Source of the DNA: Amycolatopsis vancoresmycina
GTDB lineage: Bacteria; Actinomycetota; Actinomycetes; Mycobacteriales; Pseudonocardiaceae
Length of the DNA stretch: 64,000 nucleotides
Direction: 5' to 3'
Assembly (NCBI RefSeq): GCF_000716785.1
Contig: NZ_JNYY01000028.1
Span: forward strand, 56,748 to 120,747
A program made the translations under genes and the position numbers. The stretch's first letter is position 1. Each line of letters starts with the position of its first letter. Of the stretch, positions 7,746-15,819 are shown one piece after another. The notes under the pieces were generated by a model. That model was given only the letters and a program-made list of their open reading frames with translations, did no database searches and was not told the DNA's origin.

Positions 7746-8390
7746 CTCCAGCCGGGTCGCCAGCCACAGCAACGTTCCCAGCAGCACGACGTCGGCGAGC
7801 AGCAGCAGCCGCTGCATGACGCCGATCGGGAAGGCGTCCGAGATCACGCGGAACGGCTCGATGCCGGCTTCGCTCAGCCGCACGAACAGGAAACTCAGGG
7901 CGAACAGGGCGAACGCCCCCGCGGACAGCCGGATCGCCTTGACCAGCGCGGCGCGCTCCGGCCGGCCCCGCAACGGCTCCAGCAGCGAGATCGCCGCGCC
8001 GGGCAGGCTGCAGAAGGCGACCAGGCACGCGTAGAGGTGGATTTCGCCGCTCACCGGGTCCGGCGCCTCGGGGTAGCTCGCCGGGAAGATCGCGGCCGCG
8101 GCCAGCCCGAGCGCCCACAACGCGAGCAGCACCCGGGTCGTGCGTGACAGCGGCACCCCGGCCACCTGCAGCGCGCCGAGCACCGCGAGCGACCCGATGG
8201 CCAGCGACAGCACGCTCGCCCCGAGCATCCCCTCGCCGCGGTCGGTCACCGTGTAGCTCGACAGCGTGTCGTAGACCGGGTTGCGCGAGCTGACGATGTG
8301 CAGCACCACGGCCGTGAAGAGGCCCCACCCGATCGCGCCCAGCGCGACGAGCCGCCACGGTCTGGTGCGTTTCCCCTGTTCCGTCCCCAT
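7560..8390 (-). CDS. DUF998 membrane protein
   Basis: The protein has six or so hydrophobic segments, beginning with LVALGAIGWGLFTAVVLHIVS and followed by the DUF998-like SRNPVYDTLSSYTVTDRG loop. The recognisable membrane domain ends near residue 215 (LLGTLLWLATRL). The last 60 or so residues are read antisense to the end of the desulfhydrase gene and look like non-coding extension, as if the original stop was lost. The ATG is at 8388-8390. No function beyond integral membrane protein is supported. Confidence 0.75.
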   Translation of the reverse strand: MGTEQGKRTRPWRLVALGAIGWGLFTAVVLHIVSSRNPVYDTLSSYTVTDRGEGMLGASVLSLAIGSLAVLGALQVAGVPLSRTTRVLLALWALGLAAAAIFPASYPEAPDPVSGEIHLYACLVAFCSLPGAAISLLEPLRGRPERAALVKAIRLSAGAFALFALSFLFVRLSEAGIEPFRVISDAFPIGVMQRLLLLADVVLLGTLLWLATRLESAFDGRREFGRVAVQAGHAAGVHEHHVVVRGEVAGPLDQRGGHLAGVDRIEHHAFGAPEEP

Positions 8391-8426
8391 GCCGTCCAGG
8401 TTCCCGTCCCGGCGGCACGCCCGTGA

Positions 8427-9212
8427 TCAGGGAAGACCCTGAATTCCCCCGGAGGTGAAGTCGACCAGGACCAGGGCCTGGTCGTCGTGCCGCTTCGGCC
8501 GGGGCCAGCGTTCGCCGTCCGGATCCTGCTTTTCCGCGGCGCGGACGGCGGCCAGCACGGCGTCGGGCCCGTCGGCGCGGGCGGTCGCCAGCACCTCGCG
8601 CCAGTCGAAGAGCGCGTACTGGTCGACGCCGATGGAGACGCCGTCGCTGGCGAGCAGGACGGCGTGAACGTCGGCCCGCCGCCAGCTGCGGCGGACCGCG
8701 TGCGCGGCGGCGCCCGGAACGGCCTCGGCGACCCAGAACCCGTCGTGGGCGTTGCGGCGGCGCCGGACGTCGGCGCCGGTCTGGAGCATCCCGCGCCGCC
8801 GCAGCCGGGCGAGCCGGTCGTCCGAGACGACGTCGACCCCGAAGGCGCCGAAGCCGACCACCGGGCTGTCGGCCAGCACGAGGGCGTCCACGCGGTCGCC
8901 GAGCCAGCGCACGGCGGCGACCGTGCTCGACGGCGACTGCTGCGGACGCAGGCCGTTGTCCGCCGTCACCGCGGCGATCGCGCTGGTCAGGACGTCGGTC
9001 AGGTCGGCTCCGGGCGCTGCGCGGAGGTCGTCGGCGAGGCGCCTGGCCAGCCGTTCGGCGTACCAGCCGCCCGGGGGTTGCGAGGGGTCCGAAGAGGTGG
9101 CGCCGTCGAGGACCAGCACGGCGTTGCCGAGCACGACGACGTGGTCCTCGGTGGGGCGTGGGTGGCCGTCCGCGCCCACCCCGGCCCGTTCGGCGATCGC
9201 GATCTCGGGCAT
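8427..9212 (-). CDS. PP2C-like Ser/Thr phosphatase-family protein
   Basis: About 261 residues show PP2C-type motifs in order: TEDHVVVLG, LVLDGATS, a central VLLASDGVSIG and a terminal KRHDDQALVLVDF. The paired Asp residues in LVLDGAT, ASDG and HDDQA match metal-binding positions of the family. It is small for a PP2C and lacks a membrane or sensor domain. The ATG at 9212 is used; a GTG lies immediately upstream. It is divergent from the HTH/ClpN operon, and the duplicated operator in the gap could control both directions. Confidence 0.75.
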   Translation of the reverse strand: MPEIAIAERAGVGADGHPRPTEDHVVVLGNAVLVLDGATSSDPSQPPGGWYAERLARRLADDLRAAPGADLTDVLTSAIAAVTADNGLRPQQSPSSTVAAVRWLGDRVDALVLADSPVVGFGAFGVDVVSDDRLARLRRRGMLQTGADVRRRRNAHDGFWVAEAVPGAAAHAVRRSWRRADVHAVLLASDGVSIGVDQYALFDWREVLATARADGPDAVLAAVRAAEKQDPDGERWPRPKRHDDQALVLVDFTSGGIQGLP

Positions 9213-9255
9213 CACCCGACTGTACGTCGGTGGCCCGGCGGCTTCGCGCTGAGCG

Positions 9256-9300
9256 TGTCAACCGGAGTTGACACGCGCCGAATGTCAACGTAGGTTGACA
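9256..9300. promoter_or_regulatory. Two identical-arm operators upstream of split clpC2
   Basis: TGTCAAC-N4-GTTGACA occurs twice, at 9256-9273 and 9283-9300, exactly 27 bp apart. The second copy ends 3 bp before the ATG of the HTH gene, so a bound repressor would block transcription or initiation directly. The arms are perfect in both copies and only the 4-bp spacers differ. Confidence 0.85.
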
Positions 9301-9303
9301 ACC

Positions 9304-9513
9304 ATGACCGAAGCAACGGACCTGGCCGCCCGGGCCGGTGACCGCGATCCCCGGGTGGGACTGCGTGCGGTCGCCGCGCTCCGGCGGCTGCTGGAACAAC
9401 TGGAGGCCGTGCAGGTGCGCAGCGCGCGGGTGCACGGCTGGTCGTGGCAGGAGATCGCCGCCGAGCTGGGGGTCAGCCGGCAGGCCGTGCACAAGAAGTA
9501 CGGGAGGCACTGA
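9304..9513 (+). CDS. Small helix-turn-helix protein, ClpC2 N-terminal-like
   Basis: The 69-residue protein ends in a clear helix-turn-helix (WSWQEIAAELGVSRQAVHKK), preceded by an amphipathic helix (LRAVAALRRLLEQLEAVQVR). It has no other domain. The ATG at 9304 is immediately downstream of two copies of a palindromic operator, and its stop overlaps the next start (TGATG). In mycobacterial ClpC2 a similar HTH segment is fused to a ClpC1-N-terminal-like domain. Here the two parts are adjacent separate genes. Autoregulation through the operators is inferred. Confidence 0.8.
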   Translation: MTEATDLAARAGDRDPRVGLRAVAALRRLLEQLEAVQVRSARVHGWSWQEIAAELGVSRQAVHKKYGRH

Positions 9514-10040
9514 TGTTCGAGAGGTTCACGGCGGACGCGCGGATGGCCGTCGTCGAGGCGCAGATCGTGGCGCGGCAGTCCGGCTCGGGGGAGATCGGCC
9601 CGGTGCACCTGCTGGCCGGGCTGGTCAAGGCGGACGTCCCGCTGCTCACCGCGCTGGGCGTGGCCGCCGACGACATCGCGGCGGAGCTGGCCCGCACCCG
9701 CCGCCGCGGCGGGGTCAGCGACGCCGACGCGGCGGCGCTGACCGAGTTCGGCATCGACGTCGAGCAGATCGTCGAACGCGTCGAGCAGACCCACGGCGAA
9801 GGCGCCCTGGCCGGGCGGCTGGGCCCGGCCAAGCGCGGGCACCTGCCGTTCACCACGCAGTCGAAGAAGACCCTGGAACTGAGCCTCAAGGAGGCCGTCC
9901 GGATGGGGGACAAGCACCTCGGGCAGGAGCACATCCTGCTGGCGCTGGCGCAGCAGCGCGGCACCGAAGAGGTGCTGGCCCGGCGCGGCGCCGACTACGC
10001 GACGCTGCGCCGGGTCGTTCAGGAGCGCAAGGCGGGCTGA
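9513..10040 (+). CDS. Clp N-terminal-domain protein without ATPase (ClpC2-like)
   Basis: This 175-residue protein consists only of the double Clp N-terminal repeat: FERFTADARMAVVEAQ with GPVHLLAGLV, then a second repeat PFTTQSKKTLELSLKEA with GQEHILLALA. No Walker motifs follow. Stand-alone ClpC N-domains in mycobacteria (ClpC2) bind natural products that target ClpC1 and so protect the cell; the same role here is inference. The start overlaps the HTH gene stop by one base. The 3' end overlaps the convergent YczE-like gene by 22 bp. Confidence 0.85.
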   Translation: MFERFTADARMAVVEAQIVARQSGSGEIGPVHLLAGLVKADVPLLTALGVAADDIAAELARTRRRGGVSDADAAALTEFGIDVEQIVERVEQTHGEGALAGRLGPAKRGHLPFTTQSKKTLELSLKEAVRMGDKHLGQEHILLALAQQRGTEEVLARRGADYATLRRVVQERKAG

Positions 10041-10657
10041 CGGTCGCGCCACACCACCAGCGGCAGCAGGGCCTGGGTGAGCGGGCCGATCGCGAGGGCG
10101 TAGAGCACGGTGCCCACGCCGACCGTCCCGCCGAGGAAGAAGCCGGCGACGACCACGGTGACCTCGATCCCGGTGCGCACCAGCCGGACCGACCGGCCGG
10201 TGCGCGCCGCGAGCCCGGTCATCAGCCCGTCGCGGGCGCCCGGGCCCAGCCGGGCGCCGACGTAGGTGGCGGTCGCGAAGCCGTTCAGCGCGACCCCGCC
10301 GGCCAGCAGCGCGATCTGCCAGGCGAGGTCGTGGGCGTCCGGGAGCACCGCCCGGACCAGGTCGACGGTCACCGAGATGACCACGACGTTCGCCACCGTG
10401 CCGATCCCGGGCCGCTGGCGCAGCGGGATCCACAGCAGCAGCACGGCCACCGAGATCACACCGGTCGCCGTGCCGAAGGTCAGGCCGGTGTGCTTCATGA
10501 CGCCTTCGGCCAGCACGCCCCAGGGCTCGAGGCCCAGGTGGGCGCGGGTGAGCATGGCGACGCTGGTGCCGTAGAGGGCGAGCCCGGCGAGCAGCTGGAC
10601 GCTGCGCCGGGCGGGGTCGCGGGTGATCCGGACGGGACGGAGATCGAGTTGAGCCAC
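10019..10657 (-). CDS. YczE/YitT-like membrane protein
   Basis: The 212-residue protein has five hydrophobic segments, with LYGTSVAMLTRAHLGLEPW near the start and VGARLGPGARDGLMTGLA in the middle, typical of YczE-like membrane proteins. The GTG start at 10657 gives VAQLDLRPVRI. It is divergent from a MocR regulator 61 bp away, an arrangement seen repeatedly for MocR/YczE pairs in other bacteria. The substrate is unknown. Confidence 0.75.
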   Translation of the reverse strand: MAQLDLRPVRITRDPARRSVQLLAGLALYGTSVAMLTRAHLGLEPWGVLAEGVMKHTGLTFGTATGVISVAVLLLWIPLRQRPGIGTVANVVVISVTVDLVRAVLPDAHDLAWQIALLAGGVALNGFATATYVGARLGPGARDGLMTGLAARTGRSVRLVRTGIEVTVVVAGFFLGGTVGVGTVLYALAIGPLTQALLPLVVWRDRQPALRS

Positions 10658-10690
10658 GCGTCCACTATTGACGGCAGGTGGCCTGGTAAA

Positions 10691-10718
10691 CCATAGCCAA
10701 TTCTGGAATATTGGCCTT
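10691..10718. promoter_or_regulatory. Inverted repeat in mocR/yczE divergent promoter
   Basis: GCCAAT (10696-10701) and ATTGGC (10710-10715) form an inverted repeat with an 8-bp spacer, flanked by the weaker match CCAT/TATGG. It lies directly before the mocR ATG at 10719. This is a plausible MocR site. Confidence 0.5.
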
Positions 10719-12173
10719 ATGGAACCGCTGATCCCGCTGGGTGGACGCATCTCCGGTCCGCGATTGGCCATCATGCTGGGCTCGTGGCGCCAAGGTGGCT
10801 CGCGGCAAGGGGCGGCGGACCTCGCCGCGGCGATCGAACTGCAGGTGCTGGACGGCCAGCTCCCGCTCGGCACCCGGCTGCCCGCCGAGCGGGAGCTGGC
10901 CGACGCGCTCGGGGCGAGCCGGACGCTGATCGGCGCGGCGCTGGACCGGCTGCGCGAGAACGGGTTCGTCGCGAGCCGCCGCGGCGCCGGCTCGTGGATC
11001 ACCGCACCCGGGCGGCGCCGCCGGGACACCGTCGTCCCGGACGGCGGCGACCTGATCGACTTCGCCCACGCCTCGCCGGCGGCCCCGCCCGGGATGGTCG
11101 CGGCGGTCGACGCGGCCCGCTGCGCGCTCGTCGACCACCTCGGGCAGCACGGCTACCAGGAACGTGGCCTGCTCGGCCTGCGGGAGAAGATCGCCCGGCG
11201 CTACACCGAGCGCGGCCTGCCCACCACGGCCGCGCAGATCATGGTCACCAACGGCGCGCACCACGCGTTCGTGCTGACCCTGCGGATGCTGACCGGGCCG
11301 GGCGACCGCGTGCTCGTCGAGCAGCCGACCTACCCGAACGCCCTGGAGGCGATCCGGGCCGCGCACGCCATCCCGGTGCCCGTCGCGCTCGACCCGACCG
11401 GCGCCCGCGGCTGGGACATCGCCGGCGTCGACGCGGCGCTGCGCCAGGCGTCGCCGCGCCTGGCGTACCTCGTGGTCGACTTCCAGAACCCGACCGGCCT
11501 GCGCCTGGACGCCGAGGGCCGCGAACGGCTCGGCGCGGTCCTCGCCCGGGCCCGGACGCCGGTGGTGGTGGACGAGACCCTGGTCGAACTGGACCTCGAA
11601 GGTGACCCGCTGAACGGGCCGCCGCCGCTGGCCGCGTTCGCCGGCGACCTGGTGATCTGCGTCGGCTCGGCGTCGAAGTCGCACTGGGGCGGGCTGCGGC
11701 TGGGCTGGATCCGCGCGTCGGAAGACCTGCTCGGCCGGCTCGTTTCGGCCCGCTACGCCGTGGACCTCGGCTCGCCGGTCTTCGAGCAGGTGGTGTTTTC
11801 GGAGCTGCTGGAGGCCGACGGCTGGGCGGCGCTGGCCCGTCGTCGCGAGGAGCTGCGCGGCCATCGGGACGCGCTGGCGGACGCGGTGGCGCAGCACCTG
11901 CCGGACTGGACGTTCACGCTCCCGAAGGGCGGGCTGTCGCTGTGGTGCCGGCTGCCGGAACCGGTGAGCTCCCGGCTGGCGGTGGCGGCGGCGAGCCACG
12001 GGATCCAGGTGGCGCCGGGCTCCCGCTTCGGCGTCCACGGCGGCCTGGAGCGCTGGATCCGGCTGCCGTTCGCGTTGCCGCCGGAGAAGATCCAGGAGGC
12101 GATCCGCCGGCTGAGCGCGGCGGAGGCGTCGGTGCGCGGGACGCCGGCCTCGCTGGACGCGCCCATCGCGTGA
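10719..12173 (+). CDS. MocR-type GntR/aminotransferase regulator
   Basis: The 484-residue protein fuses a GntR winged helix to a fold-type I aminotransferase domain (about 110-470). The winged helix (residues 28-96) carries LPLGTRLPAERELADALGASR. The aminotransferase part includes QPTYPNALEAI, DFQNPTGLRL and the PLP-lysine segment SASKSHWGGLRLGW. Proteins of this design usually sense PLP or an amine ligand and regulate a neighbouring gene. The ATG at 10719 was chosen because the inverted repeat and AT-rich promoter end there. The divergent YczE-like gene is the likely target. Confidence 0.9.
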   Translation: MEPLIPLGGRISGPRLAIMLGSWRQGGSRQGAADLAAAIELQVLDGQLPLGTRLPAERELADALGASRTLIGAALDRLRENGFVASRRGAGSWITAPGRRRRDTVVPDGGDLIDFAHASPAAPPGMVAAVDAARCALVDHLGQHGYQERGLLGLREKIARRYTERGLPTTAAQIMVTNGAHHAFVLTLRMLTGPGDRVLVEQPTYPNALEAIRAAHAIPVPVALDPTGARGWDIAGVDAALRQASPRLAYLVVDFQNPTGLRLDAEGRERLGAVLARARTPVVVDETLVELDLEGDPLNGPPPLAAFAGDLVICVGSASKSHWGGLRLGWIRASEDLLGRLVSARYAVDLGSPVFEQVVFSELLEADGWAALARRREELRGHRDALADAVAQHLPDWTFTLPKGGLSLWCRLPEPVSSRLAVAAASHGIQVAPGSRFGVHGGLERWIRLPFALPPEKIQEAIRRLSAAEASVRGTPASLDAPIA

Positions 12174-12250
12174 AACGAACCGGTGCGCTGGATGCGAGCC
12201 TGCTCCCAGGGATGGGCGGCGTTCGGGTGCATCCAGCGCACCGGTTCGTT
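12174..12250. repeat. 22-bp-arm inverted repeat with 33-bp loop
   Basis: The arms AACGAACCGGTGCGCTGGAT.. (12174-12195) and 12229-12250 are perfect inverted copies. The element starts right after the mocR stop. It may act as a terminator, but the 33-bp loop and lack of a T-run suggest an intergenic repeat element. Confidence 0.75.
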
Positions 12251-12669
12251 GTTCCACACACCCGCTCACGGACGTGACCCCGTTCGCGGGTACCGCGGCT
12301 TCCCGGCACCGCCCCTCGACGTGCCGGGAAGCCGGCGGCTCAGGTGCGCTCGCGGTACTGCGAGTCCTCGCTCGGCGCGGTGAGCAAGGGCTCCCGGAGC
12401 GCGCCCGGTGTGGGTCCCGGCGTCGCGGGGGCAGCGCGACGCCGGGACCGGGATCCGACCCGGCCGGGCGCGGTCGGCCGGTCGGAAAGACTGGGGTTTC
12501 GCATCGGTTTCGCCCCTGGGGGTACGTCGGACGCGCTCGGGCGTCACGAGACGTGAGAGAGCCACGGATTACGCGCTTGAGCAGGGGATTCGTCACGCCT
12601 CAACGGCGTTCGGGCGCACCAAGTCGATCTTGGTTTGGGCGCACTTGTCCCCGGCTGCGGGGTTCCGTG
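12251..12669. other. Gene-free stretch with two strong stem-loops
   Basis: No convincing gene is seen between mocR and the secreted-protein gene. Two hairpins are evident. One has 14-bp perfect arms at 12296-12309 and 12321-12334. The other has 15-bp perfect arms at 12413-12427 and 12435-12449 around a 7-nt loop. Either could terminate the convergent flanking genes. Confidence 0.6.
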
Positions 12670-13902
12670 TCAGTCGGGGGAAGTGGTGGGCAGGGCGGCT
12701 TCGCGCCCGGCGCCGTCGACCTCGTGGTCGCGGCTGGTGCCGATCAGCTTGAGCTGCGTCGTGGTGACGCGGTCGGTGTGGACGGCGAACGCGTGGCGGG
12801 CGCCGCCGGGGCCGTCGTGGCCCGGCGTGGCGGTGAGGGCCGGCGCGCTCGGGGCGGTGGTGCCGCCGGGCAGACCGGGCGTGGAGTCACCGCCGCCGGT
12901 GGCGTGGGTGCCGGAGTCGCGGGGCTGCTCCTGGACCGCCGGCAGCGACTGCGCGTGCCGCACGACCAGGTGCGTGACCGAGACCCGGGTGGTCTGCGGG
13001 TCCGCCGCCGTCGTCGTCGTGGTGACCGCGTCCGCGGCCGGCTCGGCGGCCGCGGCCTGGGTGACGACGGTGGTCACGACCGGCACGGTCGCGGTGCCGC
13101 CGCCGGAGTTCGAGCCGCCGAGCACCGGGCCCAGCACGTCGTCGAGGGGGAGCAGGACCGGCGCGTCCGGGTTGTTCGGAGACGGCTGGGTCAGCGGCGA
13201 GAGCACGGTGTGGGACAGCGTGTCCGTCAGCGTGCCGACCGTGTCCGTGAGGGAGCCGACGGTGCCCGTGACGGTGGAGAGCGTCCCGCCGACCACGTCG
13301 AGGACGCCGCCGACGAGCCCGCCGGCCACGCCGCCGCCGCCCGGCGCGGCCGTCACGGTGTCCTTTGTGGTCCCGACCACGCCGCCGACCGCGTTGAGCG
13401 TGCCGCCGACCAGGCCGTTGACCAGGCCGCCGGAGGACGTGGCCTTCGTGGTGGCGGGTGCTTCGGTGGTCTTCGTGTCCTTTGTGGTCCCGCTGGCCTC
13501 TTCGGCCTTCGGTGCTTCGGTGTCCTTTGTGGTCTCGGCCGGCGGCTCGGCGGTGTCGGCCTTCGGCTGCACCGGGCACGCGGCGGCGTCGGTGTCGTGG
13601 TGGTGCTTGCGGTGCCGGCCCGGCAGGAGCGGCTTGGCGGCATGGTCCACAGTGGAGACGACGGGTGCTTCCGGGCAGGTCGGCGCCTCGGCGGCCGACG
13701 CGGTGCTGCCGGTCAGGGCGGCGCCGAGCAGCCAGCCGGCGACGGTCAGGCCGCCGGCGAACAGGATCTTGGCGGCGGGCCGCTGCAGCGAGGCCGCCCA
13801 CGGGCGCGGCGCGCGCACGCGCGCGTATGAAGGGGTTTCACCGGGAGTGAGCGCGGGGGCGCCGCGGCGCACGTCCGCCGTGCTGCTCACCGCCACCACC
13901 AC
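12670..13902 (-). CDS. Secreted low-complexity Thr/Val/Gly-rich protein
   Basis: The 410-residue protein has a long N-region, a hydrophobic signal segment (about residues 45-63, ILFAGGLTVAGWLLGAAL) and a likely cleavage at ASAAEA. The mature part is low complexity: a His-rich stretch RHRKHHHD, repeated TTKDT blocks, and Gly/Val repeats such as GGLVGGVLDVVGG and LTDTVGTLTDTL. No enzyme domain is recognisable. It may be a cell-surface or wall-associated protein. The GTG at 13902 is one of several GTGs in a row, so the exact start is uncertain. A long gene-free leader lies upstream. Confidence 0.65.
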   Translation of the reverse strand: MVVAVSSTADVRRGAPALTPGETPSYARVRAPRPWAASLQRPAAKILFAGGLTVAGWLLGAALTGSTASAAEAPTCPEAPVVSTVDHAAKPLLPGRHRKHHHDTDAAACPVQPKADTAEPPAETTKDTEAPKAEEASGTTKDTKTTEAPATTKATSSGGLVNGLVGGTLNAVGGVVGTTKDTVTAAPGGGGVAGGLVGGVLDVVGGTLSTVTGTVGSLTDTVGTLTDTLSHTVLSPLTQPSPNNPDAPVLLPLDDVLGPVLGGSNSGGGTATVPVVTTVVTQAAAAEPAADAVTTTTTAADPQTTRVSVTHLVVRHAQSLPAVQEQPRDSGTHATGGGDSTPGLPGGTTAPSAPALTATPGHDGPGGARHAFAVHTDRVTTTQLKLIGTSRDHEVDGAGREAALPTTSPD

Positions 13903-14623
13903 CGTCCGCGCCTGAGGCTCTCGCGTCGAGCCTGTCGTTGCTGGGTCGTTCTCCGGCCAGGTCGCAGTTCCCCCGGGGCTGCACTCGTTCTAGCACCGCT
14001 CGGGAGTCTTTCATCTCTCCCGCGTTCGATCCAGCCCGCAAGGCGGACCAGCCCTCCCGGGCAAGGTATCTGCGGCCGACGAGTTGATCACTCTCAGTGC
14101 CGTTCGGGTGCTTCCCTGCGGCCATTCGGAGGAGCGGTGCAAGTTGCAGTCCAGAGCGTTGACCTGATGTTTCCCGCGCGCCGACAGCGATGCGTGCCGA
14201 CGCGATTCCGGTCCGTGGTTTCGGCCAAGTGACCGGAAATACGTCCGGGATGTGGGACGGCCACTGGGCCGAACGGGTTCCGCACGCGGCTTCGGTTGTG
14301 CTGCGCCGAAAACGCTTCCCTCCGACCGGCCCGCGATCCGCTTGCGGTCCGTGATCGCGAAGCCGGTGCCCCGGCGGCACCGGAGGGCGTCGAGCGCGGC
14401 GGAGCGTCGGCAGGCGGAGCCGAGGGCCGCGGCCGTCTCCCGGCCGGTGCCGTCCCCACCGGACGCCGTCACGTTGATCGCGGAGCGTGACGATGGGTCG
14501 CGGCAAGTGGTGGGCGGCCGCCCGCGCGGTCCCGGCGCCGCCACGCACCCGGCGCGGCCGCGCTCACCGCGGTGCCGCCGCGGAACGGCCCCGGACCGGG
14601 TCTACTCAACCCGGCCGCGGTCG
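13903..14623. other. 721-bp gene-free region upstream of secreted-protein gene
   Basis: No coding frame here has recognisable family features. Read on the minus strand it is the probable leader of the secreted-protein gene. It contains a CGGGAG/CTCCCG hairpin (about 14003-14024) and a purine-rich GGGGGAA block near 13970. The organisation is reminiscent of long structured leaders, but no riboswitch class could be confirmed by eye. Confidence 0.4.
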
Positions 14624-15790
14624 TCAGACCAGTTTGCGCAATCGGGTGATGGCCTCGTCGATCACTTCGTTGCGCTTGCAGAACGCGAAACGCAGCAGGT
14701 GTTTCCACTCGTCCGGGTGATCGGTGAAGACCTTCACGGGCACCGCCGCGACCCCGACCCGGCCGGGCAGTTCCCACGCCAGGTCGGCGGCGTCGGCGAA
14801 GCCCAGCGGCCGCACGTCGACGCAGACGAAGTAGGTGCCCGCCGTCGGCCGCACGGCGAACCCCGCGTCCGCGAGCCCGGCCGAGAGCCGGTCCCGCTTC
14901 TCCTGCAGCGACGCGCGCAGGCCGTCGACCCAGGGCAGCTCGTGGTCGAGCGCGTGCGCGACGGCCGGCTGCAGCGGCCCGCCCGAGACGAAGGTGATGA
15001 ACTGCTTCGCCGCCTTCACCGCGGCGACGAGCTCCGGCGTCGAGCAGACCCAGCCGATCTTCCAGCCGGTGCAGTTGAACGTCTTGCCCGCGCTGGAGAT
15101 GCTCACCGTCCGCGGCCGCATGCCGGGCAGCGTGACCAGCGGGATGTGCTCTGCGTCGTCGAAGACCAGGTGCTCGTAGACCTCGTCGCAGATGGCGATC
15201 AGGTCGTGCTCGACGCACAGCGCGGCCAGCGCCGCCAGCTCGGCGCGGGTGAACACGGTCCCGGTCGGGTTGTGCGGCGAGTTCACCAGGATCGCCCTGG
15301 TCCGCGGCGTGACCGCGGCGCGCAGGCCGTCGACGTCGAGGCCGAGCCGGCCGCCGGGGCCCTCGACCAGGCCGACGACCCGTCGTTCGGCGCCGGCCAT
15401 GGCGACCGCGGCGGCGTAGGAGTCGTAGTACGGCTCGATGACGATCACCTCGTCGCCGGGCTCGGTCAGCGCGAGCAGCGTCGCCGCGATGGCCTCGGTC
15501 GCGCCCGCGGTGACCAGGATCTCCGTGTCCGGGTCGTACTCGGTGCCGTACCGCTGCCGGTGCCGCGCGATCGCGGCCCGCAGCTCCGGCCGTCCCGGCC
15601 CCGGCGGGTACTGGTTGGCGCCCCCGAACAGGGCGTTCTTCGCCGCTTCGAGCATGCCGTCCGGGCCGTCGGTGTCCGGGAAGCCCTGGCCGAGGTTGAC
15701 GGCGTCGTGCCGGACGGCCAGCGCCGTCATCTCGGCGAAGATGGTCGACGTGAACGGCCGCAGCCGGGGGACGAGAGCAGGTTCGCGCAC
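14624..15790 (-). CDS. Class I aminotransferase, DapC/Rv0858c-like
   Basis: This 388-residue fold-type I aminotransferase has LGQGFPDTDGP and NQYPPGPG near the start, VNSPHNPTGTV in the cofactor region, and the PLP lysine in SSAGKTFNCTGWKIGW. It resembles M. tuberculosis Rv0858c, annotated as N-succinyldiaminopimelate aminotransferase. Related enzymes act on methionine or kynurenine, so the lysine-pathway role is tentative. The start is GTG 15790; an ATG at 15798-15800 is out of frame. It is divergent from the DUF445 gene. Confidence 0.85.
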   Translation of the reverse strand: MREPALVPRLRPFTSTIFAEMTALAVRHDAVNLGQGFPDTDGPDGMLEAAKNALFGGANQYPPGPGRPELRAAIARHRQRYGTEYDPDTEILVTAGATEAIAATLLALTEPGDEVIVIEPYYDSYAAAVAMAGAERRVVGLVEGPGGRLGLDVDGLRAAVTPRTRAILVNSPHNPTGTVFTRAELAALAALCVEHDLIAICDEVYEHLVFDDAEHIPLVTLPGMRPRTVSISSAGKTFNCTGWKIGWVCSTPELVAAVKAAKQFITFVSGGPLQPAVAHALDHELPWVDGLRASLQEKRDRLSAGLADAGFAVRPTAGTYFVCVDVRPLGFADAADLAWELPGRVGVAAVPVKVFTDHPDEWKHLLRFAFCKRNEVIDEAITRLRKLV

Positions 15791-15819
15791 GATCAGCCAT
15801 CCTCACGGACAATGGCGTT

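Noticed and set aside
14011..14544. 177-residue minus-strand frame in the 13.9-14.6 kb gap
   Set aside because: No recognisable domain and no clear ribosome-binding site; composition like non-coding GC-rich DNA.
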